From Chryseobacterium sp. JJR-5R (GTDB taxonomy: Bacteria > Bacteroidota > Bacteroidia > Flavobacteriales > Weeksellaceae), in the NCBI RefSeq assembly GCF_034047335.1, contig NZ_CP139137.1:1364001-1428000 (forward strand): a stretch of DNA of 64,000 nucleotides. The letters run 5' to 3'. Shown piece after piece: positions 8,210-15,601 of this stretch. The notes under the pieces were generated by a model. That model was not told the origin of the DNA. It searched no databases and saw only the letters and a program-made list of their open reading frames with translations. The position numbers were made by a program, and so were the translations under genes. How positions within the stretch are numbered: position 1 is the first letter of the stretch; the number at the start of each line of letters is the position of its first letter.

Positions 8210-8217
8210 TACTTTTG
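8210..8217 (+). promoter_or_regulatory. -7 promoter element before the Rrf2 gene
   Basis: TACTTTTG matches the Bacteroidota -7 consensus TAnnTTTG and ends only 5 nt before the preferred ATG at 8223, so the transcript would be leaderless or nearly so. No clear -33 TTG is seen. Confidence 0.45.
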
Positions 8218-8222
8218 TTGAA

Positions 8223-8630
8223 ATGCTGTCTAAAAAATCCCAATACGCTTTTAAAGCGCTGTCATACCTTGTAGAAAAGAGAAATGACGGCCCTGTTCTT
8301 ATTTCAGAAATTGCAGACCGCAAGAAAGTCCCTTTGAAGTTTTTAGAGAATATCCTGCTCGAACTTAAAAAAGCAGATATCCTGGATAGTAAAAAGGGGA
8401 AGGGCGGCGGCTACCTGTTAAAACAAAACCCTGAAAATGTAACGCTGGCAAGGATTATCCGGCTGGTAAACGGGCCTATTGCCCTGCTTCCCTGTGTAAG
8501 CCTGAACTTTTACGAGAAATGTGAAGACTGCAATGAAGATCACTGCGGTCTGCATGATGTACTGATTGAGGTACGGGATGCCTCGCTCGGTATCTTAGAA
8601 AGCAAAAACCTCATGGACCTGGTAGATTAA
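8223..8630 (+). CDS. Rrf2-family transcriptional regulator (IscR/CymR-like)
   Basis: A 135-residue Rrf2 protein: N-terminal winged helix (MLSKKSQYAFKALSYLVEKR, then KVPLKFLENILLELKKADIL) and the wing KGKGGGYLL. The three cysteines expected for an Fe-S-sensing member are spread as CVSLNFYEKCEDC with a further Cys in EDHCGLHDV, so redox or Fe-S sensing is possible. The start at 8223 gives the canonical Rrf2 N-terminus; the frame extends upstream to 8178 without similarity. It stands 85 bp before cysH on the same strand, and a strong inverted repeat covers the cysH -33 region, so it is the obvious candidate regulator of the sulfate genes, as CymR is for cysteine metabolism in Firmicutes. Confidence 0.88.
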   Translation: MLSKKSQYAFKALSYLVEKRNDGPVLISEIADRKKVPLKFLENILLELKKADILDSKKGKGGGYLLKQNPENVTLARIIRLVNGPIALLPCVSLNFYEKCEDCNEDHCGLHDVLIEVRDASLGILESKNLMDLVD

Positions 8631-8650
8631 TTCTGCATGGGCTTAAATAA

Positions 8651-8693
8651 TAGTCTACTCATTTGGTAGGCTAATTATTTTGTCAGATATTTG
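8651..8693 (+). promoter_or_regulatory. cys operon promoter with overlapping operator
   Basis: TAGTCTAC (8651-8658) and GTAGGCTA (8666-8673) form an inverted repeat with one mismatch and a 7-nt centre. The TTG at 8663-8665 within the centre is spaced 20 nt from GATATTTG (8686-8693), a one-mismatch version of TAnnTTTG. The repeat therefore covers the -33 element, a repressor-like position, most likely for the Rrf2 protein encoded just upstream. Confidence 0.6.
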
Positions 8694-8715
8694 CATCACT
8701 TCAAATGAATAAATT

Positions 8716-9408
8716 ATGATTTCAAAAGAAGATGCAGCCATATTGGAACAGCTTCCGGCCGAAGAGGGGCTTAGATTTGTATCGTCCAGATTGCCGGAAG
8801 GCGCTGTTTTCTCTACATCGCTTGGCCAGGAAGATCAGGTAATTACCGATATGATTTTCAGGGCATCCCTGCCTGTAAAGGTTTTTACATTGGATACGGG
8901 GAGGCTTTTCAATGAACATTATCAGTTGCTTGCCCAAAACAATTCAAGATATAAAGTAAAAACAGAAGTTTATTTTCCTGATGCTTCAGAGGTGGAAGCC
9001 TATGTTAATGAGAAAGGCATCAACGCATTCTATCAATCTGTAGAAAACAGGAAACAGTGTTGTTTTATCCGGAAGGTTAAACCTTTAAACCGGGCACTTG
9101 CCCATGCCGGCATATGGATTACAGGGCTGCGTTCAGAACAGTCGGAGAACCGCGAGCAGATGCCGATGGTTGAATGGGATGAAGAACGGCAGCTGTACAA
9201 ATACAATCCACTGCTGCACTGGAGCTATGAGGATGTTCTGGATTACCTGAAACAGCACAGCGTACAGGAATTACCTCTGCACAGAAAAGGTTTTATCAGT
9301 GTGGGATGCCAGCCCTGTACCAGAGCGATCAACGAAGGGGAAAATCCCCGCGCCGGGCGCTGGTGGTGGGAAAACTCGCATAAAGAATGCGGACTGCATA
9401 CCCATTAA
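8716..9408 (+). CDS. cysH: assimilatory adenylylsulfate (APS/PAPS) reductase
   Basis: A 230-residue thiol-dependent reductase that converts activated sulfate to sulfite. SLGQEDQVITDMI near residues 35-47 is the PP-loop-like nucleotide site; the catalytic motif KECGLH is at the C-terminus. The pairs QCCFIRKVKPL (near 115) and VGCQPC (near 195) are the four cysteines that hold a [4Fe-4S] cluster in the APS-reductase subtype, so the substrate is more likely APS than PAPS; no APS kinase is seen in this window, which agrees. First gene of cysH-cysD-cysN. Sulfite reductase is not in the window. Confidence 0.92.
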   Translation: MISKEDAAILEQLPAEEGLRFVSSRLPEGAVFSTSLGQEDQVITDMIFRASLPVKVFTLDTGRLFNEHYQLLAQNNSRYKVKTEVYFPDASEVEAYVNEKGINAFYQSVENRKQCCFIRKVKPLNRALAHAGIWITGLRSEQSENREQMPMVEWDEERQLYKYNPLLHWSYEDVLDYLKQHSVQELPLHRKGFISVGCQPCTRAINEGENPRAGRWWWENSHKECGLHTH

Positions 9409-9425
9409 TTCTAAAATTTCAAATA

Positions 9426-10334
9426 ATGATTACCCATAAACTAGACTATCTGGACCAGCTGGAAGCAGAAAGTATTTATATGATGCGTGAAGTGGCGGCT
9501 CAGTTTGAAAAGCCGGCCCTGCTGTTCAGCGGCGGGAAAGATTCCATTACCTTAGTCCATCTGGCCATCAAAGCGTTTGCGCCTATGAAAATCCCGTTTC
9601 CTCTGGTGCATATTGACACGGGGCATAATTTTCCGGAAGCCCTGACATTCAGGGATCATTTAGCAGAAAATATCAATGCAGACCTTGTTGTACGAAAAGT
9701 TGAAGATACGATAAAGGCCAGAAACCTGACGGAGCCTAAAGGAAAATTTCCTTCCAGGAACTGGCTGCAGACCCACACGCTGTTGGATACCATTGAAGAA
9801 TTCGGGTTTGATGCCTGCATCGGCGGTGCCAGGAGGGATGAGGAAAAAGCAAGGGCCAAGGAACGGTTTTTCTCTGTCCGTGACGAATTCGGGCAGTGGG
9901 ATCCGAAGCTGCAGCGGCCTGAACTCTGGAATATCTACAACGGAAGAATCAGCAAAGGGGAAAATGTACGTGTATTCCCGATTTCCAACTGGACAGAGCT
10001 TGATGTATGGAATTATATTAAAAAGGAAAACATTGAACTTCCCCCGATTTACTTTTCGCATGACCGGGATGTGATCGAATTTGAAGGCCAGCTGATTGCC
10101 GTTTCAGATTTTATCAATATCGATGATCATGATACGGTTGTGAATAAAAAAGTCCGTTACAGAACTGTCGGAGACATGACCTGCACGGCTGCCGTTGAAA
10201 GTTCGGCGGCAACATTGGATGAGGTGGTCAGTGAGATTATGGCTTCAAGGATTTCAGAAAGAGGGGAAACCCGGATTGATGACAAAGTGACGGAAGCCGC
10301 CATGGAAGACCGGAAAAAAGGGGGATATTTTTAA
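9426..10334 (+). CDS. cysD: sulfate adenylyltransferase subunit 2
   Basis: A 302-residue small subunit of ATP sulfurylase, which forms APS from ATP and sulfate. The PP-loop motif LLFSGGKDSITLVHLA lies near residues 35-50, and IGGARRDEEKARAKER near 130-145 and SNWTELDVWNYI near 200 are family signatures. The length equals the usual CysD size. The start at 9426 gives the conserved MITHKLDYLDQLEAESI; a longer frame from 9387 overlaps cysH and adds no homologous sequence. It lies 17 bp after cysH and before cysN, with which it forms the heteromeric enzyme. Confidence 0.95.
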   Translation: MITHKLDYLDQLEAESIYMMREVAAQFEKPALLFSGGKDSITLVHLAIKAFAPMKIPFPLVHIDTGHNFPEALTFRDHLAENINADLVVRKVEDTIKARNLTEPKGKFPSRNWLQTHTLLDTIEEFGFDACIGGARRDEEKARAKERFFSVRDEFGQWDPKLQRPELWNIYNGRISKGENVRVFPISNWTELDVWNYIKKENIELPPIYFSHDRDVIEFEGQLIAVSDFINIDDHDTVVNKKVRYRTVGDMTCTAAVESSAATLDEVVSEIMASRISERGETRIDDKVTEAAMEDRKKGGYF

Positions 10335-10426
10335 TTATAATGATAAAATATAATTGATTAATGAGCTCAGATATACACAAAGAAGAAATAATTCATCATC
10401 GATCAATTATCATTAATACAACAAAC

Positions 10427-11668
10427 ATGGACATATTAAGATTTATCACTGCGGGAAGCGTAGATGACGGGAAAAGCACCCTGATCGGAAGGCTTCTCTA
10501 TGACAGTAAAAATATATTGATAGACCAGCTTGAAACATTGGAGAAACAGTCTAAAAACCGGAATGAAAACGGGATAGACCTTGCCATTGTAACAGACGGG
10601 CTCAGGGCCGAGCGGGAACAGGGGATTACCATTGATGTGGCCTACCGGTATTTTTCTACCCCGAAAAGGAAGTTTATTATTGCCGATGCGCCGGGTCATA
10701 TCCAGTACACCCGGAATATGGTAACCGGGGCTTCCAATTCGAAGCTGATGGTTATCCTGATTGATGCAAGGCAGGGCGTCATAGAGCAGACCCGCAGGCA
10801 TTCAATTATTGCTTCTCTGCTGCGGATCCCCCACATAGCAGTAGCGGTGAACAAGATGGACCTGGTAGATTATTCTGAGGAAATCTTTAACGATATAAAG
10901 GCCCAGTATGATCTGGTGGCTAAGAAGCTGGGGCTGGAAAACATCAGCTATTTCCCGATTTCAGCATTTCACGGCGACCATATCGTGGAACGGTCAGGCC
11001 ATATGCCCTGGTATAAGGGTGAAGTATTGCTGGATTTCCTTGAAAATGTCAGCATCCATGCAGACCGGGATTTTGAAAGCCCGAGATTTCAGGTGCAGTA
11101 CGTTATCCGCCCGCAGACTGATGAGCTGCATGATTACAGAGGCTATGCAGGAGAAGTGATCTCAGGGATTTACCGGAAAGGTGATGCCGTTACGGTGCTT
11201 CCCCAAAATATCCGGACCCGGATTTCAAAGATCGAAACGGGAGGCCGGGAAACGGAGTCCGTATTTGCCGGCCAGCCCGCCGTTTTGCATACCGAAGATG
11301 ATATTGACATCAGCCGGGGTGATTTCTTAGTACAGTCCGGAAGCCTTCCGAAGGTTGAAAATGAGATTGAAGCGGTTGTCTGCTGGCTGGACAGTAAAAG
11401 TCTGAACGAAGGCAATAAATATTTTATCCAGCATAAAAGCAGGATCCTAAAAGCCGTTGTAAAGCAGATAGAATATAAAATTGATGTCAATACCCTGGAA
11501 AAAATAGCGGTTTCAGACAGCATCGGGCTCAATGAAGTGGTGAAAGTCCGCCTTAAAACAGCTTCTCCGCTGGTCTTCGACCGTTTTGAAGACCATAAAA
11601 ATACGGGGAATGCTATTCTGATTGATGAAACCAGCCATTCGACTGTTGGGGCGGTCATGATTTTATAA
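10427..11668 (+). CDS. cysN: sulfate adenylyltransferase large subunit (GTPase)
   Basis: A 413-residue EF-Tu-like GTPase that drives APS formation by CysD. GSVDDGKS at residues 10-17 is the P-loop, DAPGHIQYTRNM near 86 the G3 motif, NKMDLVD near 143 G4, followed by two beta-barrel domains. No fused APS kinase (CysC) domain is present, unlike the longer CysNC. I prefer the ATG at 10427 (MDILRFITAGSVDDGKS, where the family begins); an in-frame ATG at 10361 would add 22 residues (rich in Ile, His and Asn) that look like translated leader. With this start a 92-nt gap follows cysD. Confidence 0.93.
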   Translation: MDILRFITAGSVDDGKSTLIGRLLYDSKNILIDQLETLEKQSKNRNENGIDLAIVTDGLRAEREQGITIDVAYRYFSTPKRKFIIADAPGHIQYTRNMVTGASNSKLMVILIDARQGVIEQTRRHSIIASLLRIPHIAVAVNKMDLVDYSEEIFNDIKAQYDLVAKKLGLENISYFPISAFHGDHIVERSGHMPWYKGEVLLDFLENVSIHADRDFESPRFQVQYVIRPQTDELHDYRGYAGEVISGIYRKGDAVTVLPQNIRTRISKIETGGRETESVFAGQPAVLHTEDDIDISRGDFLVQSGSLPKVENEIEAVVCWLDSKSLNEGNKYFIQHKSRILKAVVKQIEYKIDVNTLEKIAVSDSIGLNEVVKVRLKTASPLVFDRFEDHKNTGNAILIDETSHSTVGAVMIL

Positions 11669-11784
11669 TCCGGACCATTATATAGTATTAAAAAAACCGG
11701 AAAGAAATATCAAAACTAATATTCATTTATAAGATCAGTATCAATTCATACTGTTTTTAACAACTCAAATAACATAATAGGATA

Positions 11785-12669
11785 ATGGTGATTTCTAAAA
11801 AAGTTCAGTTCAGGATTAATTTGTTTTTTATTACGGCAGCAGTATTGCTGGTTGCCGTGTTTTCTATGTACCAATTAGGGTATCTGGATGAGCTGTTTAC
11901 TGTTCTGGCAAAGGATAACCATATCTTCTACTGGATGCTGCTGGTAGGTGTTCTGGCTGAAATTGTGGCCGGTTCCATGGGGATGGGCTACGGGGTAATA
12001 TGCACCACAACGCTTTTATTCCTGAATATTCCGCCGCATGCCGTAAGCGCAAGCATTCATTCCGCAGAGAGTTTTACCACGGCTGCAGGAAGCCTGAGCC
12101 ATATCAGATTAAAAAACGTAAGTAAGAGTCTGGTGAAAAGACTGGCAATACCGGCCGTGATAGGGGCGGTCATCGGGGCGGTATCTTTGACCTATCTCGG
12201 GGAATATTATTCCAAAATAACCAAAACGCTCATTTCTTTTTACACCTTATACTTAGGCATTCAGATCCTTTCCAATGCATTTAAGACCATGCAGGATAAA
12301 AAAATGAAGAAGAAAACCAACCTGACGAGGCTGGGGCTGATCGGAGGTTTCATTGATTCTTTTGCCGGAGGCGGATGGGGACCGCTGGTGACGGGAACCT
12401 TAATTAAAAACTCCTTTACCCCGCGGTTTGCTGTCGGCAGCTCTACAGTGGCAAAATTTATTTTAACCTTAACGGCTGCCGTTACCTTTATGTTTACCCT
12501 GGGGATCCAGCACTGGAATATTATCCTGGGGCTTCTGCTCGGCGGAATCGTTACCGCACCGTTTTCTGCCATGCTCACGGCAAAGCTTCCTGTAAAAGGG
12601 ATGTTTATTCTGATAGGAACCTTGGTGATTGTAATGAGCTCGATAACGATTTATAAATCTGTATTTTAG
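11785..12669 (+). CDS. TauE/SafE-family permease, probable sulfate/sulfite transporter
   Basis: A 294-residue inner-membrane protein with about eight hydrophobic segments, starting with FFITAAVLLVAVF. The two-fold family repeat is visible as GSMGMGYGVICTT near residues 63-75 and GGFIDSFAGGGWGPLVTG near 187-204, the paired glycine-rich signatures of TauE/SafE (DUF81). It lies 116 bp downstream of cysN with no terminator between, so it is probably expressed with the sulfate-activation genes and moves a sulfur oxyanion. Direction (uptake of sulfate or export of sulfite) cannot be read from sequence. Confidence 0.85.
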   Translation: MVISKKVQFRINLFFITAAVLLVAVFSMYQLGYLDELFTVLAKDNHIFYWMLLVGVLAEIVAGSMGMGYGVICTTTLLFLNIPPHAVSASIHSAESFTTAAGSLSHIRLKNVSKSLVKRLAIPAVIGAVIGAVSLTYLGEYYSKITKTLISFYTLYLGIQILSNAFKTMQDKKMKKKTNLTRLGLIGGFIDSFAGGGWGPLVTGTLIKNSFTPRFAVGSSTVAKFILTLTAAVTFMFTLGIQHWNIILGLLLGGIVTAPFSAMLTAKLPVKGMFILIGTLVIVMSSITIYKSVF

Positions 12670-12760
12670 TATTTAATTTGCTGTCGTGTATAAAAATACA
12701 GGGACAGAATAGATCTTTGGTTTTGAAAATATTCTACATTTACATTCTTAAAAAAATAAT

Positions 12761-13051
12761 ATGAATGTATATGTTGTCGCGCTTTTCAGGTTTAATGAAA
12801 ATTATCTGATGGAAGCGGTTGAACTTTTTCAGTCTTTGGTAAGGGAAACCTGTAAAGAAGAGGGGTGCCTGCAATATGACCTGATTGAAGATAAAGTGAC
12901 GAAGGGAACTTTTTTTATGGTAGAGCTGTGGGAAACCGAAGAGCACCTGAACCGCCACAACGGGCAGGATCATTTGCTGGATTTCCGAAGGGATGTTTCC
13001 AAAATATTGGAAAGCTCCACACAGGTATATAAAGGATCTAAAATTTTATAA
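12761..13051 (+). CDS. putative quinol monooxygenase (ABM-fold)
   Basis: A 96-residue antibiotic-biosynthesis-monooxygenase/YgiN-type protein. The pattern YVVALFRFNENYLMEAVELFQ, then EEGCLQYDLIED, TFFMVELWETEEHLNRHNGQ and a C-terminal helix is the dimeric ferredoxin-like barrel of the family. Members oxidise quinols or small aromatics without a cofactor, or degrade heme in the IsdG branch; the short loop and the absence of an IsdG-type Asn/His/Trp arrangement that I can confirm make the quinol type the safer call. Monocistronic, closed by a terminator at 13117. Confidence 0.8.
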   Translation: MNVYVVALFRFNENYLMEAVELFQSLVRETCKEEGCLQYDLIEDKVTKGTFFMVELWETEEHLNRHNGQDHLLDFRRDVSKILESSTQVYKGSKIL

Positions 13052-13116
13052 CCTGCCAATCCATCCGGAACTGATCAGCTGAAAGCTTTATTTCAAGGTT
13101 CCTGAGAAAAGATAAA

Positions 13117-13146
13117 AAGGCTGCCCACCCTTGGTGAACAGCCTTT
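13117..13146. terminator. bidirectional terminator
   Basis: AAAGGCTG (13117-13124) pairs with CAGCCTTT (13139-13146); the inner CACC/GGTG adds pairs. It lies between two convergent genes (plus-strand end 13051, minus-strand end 13182). Confidence 0.7.
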
Positions 13147-13181
13147 ATAGAAAAAATAGAAAGTATTAAAAAGTTTAGATT

Positions 13182-14486
13182 TTATTTCACGATCAGTTTT
13201 TTGGTTTCTGTCTGACCGCCGAAAGTGATTTTTACCAGGTAAGTTCCTGAAGTGAGATGCGATACATTGAGATCCTGCTGATAGAAGCCGGCCTGGTTGG
13301 TCAGTTCCTGAGCATATAATTTTTTCCCGGAAAGGTCATATACCTCTGCATTTCCTTTGCTGTTCTGCTTTTCTTTAATGTCAAATAAAACCGTCACCTT
13401 CTGGCCAGCCGCTGCTGGGTTCGGATACATCCCGAATGATGCCTTCTTGCCGGCTACATCATGAGTTCCTAGGAAAGAAGTGATATTTTTATATTTGAAG
13501 TACATATTTCCCGTAGCGCTTCCCTCGTTGGAAGTGAAATACATCCTGTAGTACTCAGAGCCCTGCTTAATGTAATATACTACATCATTATACAGGCCTG
13601 TTGTAGGTTTCCAGGTGTGCCCGACAGCCGTAATATTATTTGAAAATGCTGATGAAGCGGGAAGTGTAGAGGTTGCTGCAGCCTGGGTTTCAGGCTGTAC
13701 TTTTGCTACCGTAATATTGGTATTCTGGATTACGCCTGCCATTCTGTACTTCATCGTTGCAGGCTGTCCTGTACCCGGGTTGATGTATGAATAATCGGTC
13801 CAGTACCGCGTGAACATCAGGTCCCAGTTGGCTCTGGCAGGTTCTGCATTGGTTACTTTATCGCCCGTGGCAAAAGAAAAATAATTGAAATATGCGTCAT
13901 CGCTTCCGTTGGCAATTGTTTTGGAAACCGTAGCATCCCATGCGCTGTTGGCAGTATTCCATTTGGCATATCTGAAAGTATAGCCTCCGAAGTAATCATC
14001 TATCATGAATTTATAGTAAGTTCCTGAAGCATATTTTAAAATGAAGATTACTTTTCCTTCTACGTGGTGGTTTCCGGGGTTGTATTCCCCCCATCCGTAA
14101 GTAGCGGTTCCCTGTTCAAAAGCACCCTGTTGAATGACGGTTGTATTATCAAGGTTATACAGAGGAGCTCCGTATGCGGAGACACTGTTGGATGTAATGG
14201 CATTCCAGTCATTCGGGTTATTGGAAGCCTGATATACCTCTATGTTCTGCGCATCATTGATCCTTGTCCCGAAATTCATGGACGAATTCCTGTAAAAGGC
14301 AATATCCCAGTTATTGGCAGGCTGAGAAACGGTATTGTTTGCACTTAAGTCAAAAAATACACGGTTCTGATAATTGGCTCCCATCGTCATGTTTACCGTG
14401 GTATAGCCGTTTGCATCAACCTGTGCCAAAGCAGTTTGCTGAATACCGACAGCAAACATGGCTGCTAAAAGTAGTTTTGTTCCCAT
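13182..14486 (-). CDS. T9SS-secreted HmuY-like heme-binding protein
   Basis: A 434-residue exported protein: signal peptide (LLLAAMFAVGIQQTALAQ), an HmuY-type domain over about residues 25-330, and a T9SS type A sorting tail from about 350 (KASFGMYPNPAAAGQKVTV ending TETKKLIVK). HmuY features include paired strands PANNWDIAFYR and PARANWDLMFTR and a closing EYYRMYFTSNEGS, all matched in the lipoprotein at 17717-18832. In Porphyromonas gingivalis HmuY captures heme for the TonB receptor HmuR. Here the protein would reach the cell surface or medium through type IX secretion. Its promoter region is a near copy of the one driving the heme-receptor operon, with a Fur-like palindrome over the start site. 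Heme binding itself is inference. Confidence 0.82.
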   Translation of the reverse strand: MGTKLLLAAMFAVGIQQTALAQVDANGYTTVNMTMGANYQNRVFFDLSANNTVSQPANNWDIAFYRNSSMNFGTRINDAQNIEVYQASNNPNDWNAITSNSVSAYGAPLYNLDNTTVIQQGAFEQGTATYGWGEYNPGNHHVEGKVIFILKYASGTYYKFMIDDYFGGYTFRYAKWNTANSAWDATVSKTIANGSDDAYFNYFSFATGDKVTNAEPARANWDLMFTRYWTDYSYINPGTGQPATMKYRMAGVIQNTNITVAKVQPETQAAATSTLPASSAFSNNITAVGHTWKPTTGLYNDVVYYIKQGSEYYRMYFTSNEGSATGNMYFKYKNITSFLGTHDVAGKKASFGMYPNPAAAGQKVTVLFDIKEKQNSKGNAEVYDLSGKKLYAQELTNQAGFYQQDLNVSHLTSGTYLVKITFGGQTETKKLIVK

Positions 14487-14496
14487 AGGATATAAA

Positions 14497-14574
14497 GTTA
14501 TTATTATTTAGAATTATTCTACAAAACTAAATAATTATTTTTAATTGTTCTAAATAAAAACATGACTTTTGTCG
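14497..14574 (-). promoter_or_regulatory. heme regulatory block A: promoter with Fur-like 7-1-7 palindrome
   Basis: TAGAAT-T-ATTCTA (14509-14521) is a perfect 6-1-6 palindrome, extended to the 7-1-7 layout of Fur/PerR boxes. It abuts the minus-strand -7 element CAAAACTA (14522-14529; TAGTTTTG on the minus strand), so it covers the transcription start of the gene beginning at 14486. A weaker copy TTTAAT-T-GTTCTA lies at 14540-14552. The whole 78-bp block matches 15510-15586 with six substitutions and one 1-base gap. Confidence 0.62.
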
Positions 14575-14624
14575 TGTTTTATAACTTTCTTAGATAAGAT
14601 CCGATGATACGGTCATCTTATTAT

Positions 14625-14657
14625 AAAAAACCGGCTCATGAAAAATCACAAGCCGGC
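14625..14657 (-). terminator. rho-independent terminator of the secreted adhesin-like gene
   Basis: Read on the minus strand, CCGGCT (14651-14656) pairs with AGCCGG (14631-14636) and is followed by six T (14625-14630). It lies 22 bp after the stop at 14679. Confidence 0.7.
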
Positions 14658-14678
14658 TGAAATATGCGTACTGATCAA

Positions 14679-15506
14679 TTATTTTTTAATGAATTTTGAT
14701 TTTACTACCGAACTTTCAGCATTTTCAATAAGGATATAGTAAACACCGGTCTGCAATGCACTGATGTCAAAAGATCTTCCGGATAATTTACCTTCGGCCA
14801 CTTTCTGTCCTCCGGCTGCATAAACCTGGATGTTCTTAGGATCTTTCTTTGCAATAAATTGTAAGGCTGTGTTTTCAGCATTTACGGCAAACTGTATTCC
14901 TTCTTTTAATTTTACCTGATCTGAGGTGCTCAGTACAGATGCATTGTTGTACTTCACATTATCAACGGCCAATGCTGAATGGGAAGATCCCGGAAAGGTA
15001 GCTAACGGGTTCCGGAACCTGAATACGATGTACTGTTTTGCTGATGCAGGTACTGTAATAGGTGAAACGGTGGTTTCGGCTGCTGTGCCACTGAATGTAA
15101 AAGACTGCAACAGCTGATATGATGCAGGTACACCGCTTCCTGCTGTAAGATTGGCAGGATCATCAATCAATCCTACTTCAAGTGTGGACCCGCCTGTAGG
15201 CGTTACGGTAAAAGTTATTTTTTTTGAGCCGTCCGGAGCTGCAATCTGTGGTGAAACCAGAAAAACGTCTGCACTTAGTGAACCTGCTGCATAAAACTGA
15301 GCATATTGATTATTGGTCGTGGTATTTTTATCAACATAGATGTTATGGGGAACGGTTGTTTTCTTCGTCCAGCCATTAGCAAGGTTATTGTAATTTACCG
15401 GAGTGGATACGACTGCACTCTCAAAATTTTCATCAATCATCGCTACTTGTGCATGCGCTGCAGCAGCCGTAAGCATCAAAGTTCCTAAAAGTAGTCTTAA
15501 TTTCAT
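14679..15506 (-). CDS. T9SS-secreted protein with choice-of-anchor J/cleaved-adhesin-like domain
   Basis: A 275-residue exported protein with a signal peptide (LLLGTLMLTAAAAHAQ), a jelly-roll domain of the choice-of-anchor J / cleaved-adhesin type over about residues 22-190 (IDENFES, GWTKKT, DVFLVSPQI, IVFRFRNP, ALAVDNVKYN), and a T9SS type A tail ending VVKSKFIKK. In gingipains and hemagglutinins of Porphyromonas, cleaved-adhesin domains bind hemoglobin and heme; by analogy and by its position it may present host or environmental heme-protein to the uptake system, which is inference. It is divergent from the TonB-receptor operon and shares its regulatory block. Length is short for an adhesin: a single domain plus tail. 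Confidence 0.8.
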   Translation of the reverse strand: MKLRLLLGTLMLTAAAAHAQVAMIDENFESAVVSTPVNYNNLANGWTKKTTVPHNIYVDKNTTTNNQYAQFYAAGSLSADVFLVSPQIAAPDGSKKITFTVTPTGGSTLEVGLIDDPANLTAGSGVPASYQLLQSFTFSGTAAETTVSPITVPASAKQYIVFRFRNPLATFPGSSHSALAVDNVKYNNASVLSTSDQVKLKEGIQFAVNAENTALQFIAKKDPKNIQVYAAGGQKVAEGKLSGRSFDISALQTGVYYILIENAESSVVKSKFIKK

Positions 15507-15509
15507 AAC

Positions 15510-15586
15510 GTTATTTTTATTTAGAATTATTCTACAAAATTAATTAATTATTTTTAATTGTTCTAAATAAAACATTATATTTGTCG
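15510..15586. promoter_or_regulatory. heme regulatory block B: divergent promoters with Fur-like palindrome
   Basis: The 13-bp palindrome TAGAAT-T-ATTCTA (15522-15534) abuts the minus-strand -7 CAAAATTA (15535-15542) serving the gene starting at 15506. On the plus strand TATATTTG (15576-15583) is the -7 of the TonB-receptor operon, with a degenerate box TTTAAT-T-GTTCTA (15553-15565) just upstream. One iron- or heme-responsive repressor could close both promoters; binding by Fur is inferred from the 7-1-7 geometry. Confidence 0.65.
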
Positions 15587-15601
15587 AAATTTTTTGCATC
15601 T

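Noticed and set aside
10361..10426. N-terminal extension of CysN (22 residues)
   Set aside because: Its residues (Ile, His and Asn rich) look like translated leader and the family N-terminus begins at the ATG at 10427.
13117..13146. Possible riboswitch between convergent genes
   Set aside because: A simple two-arm stem between two gene ends is adequately explained as a bidirectional terminator.
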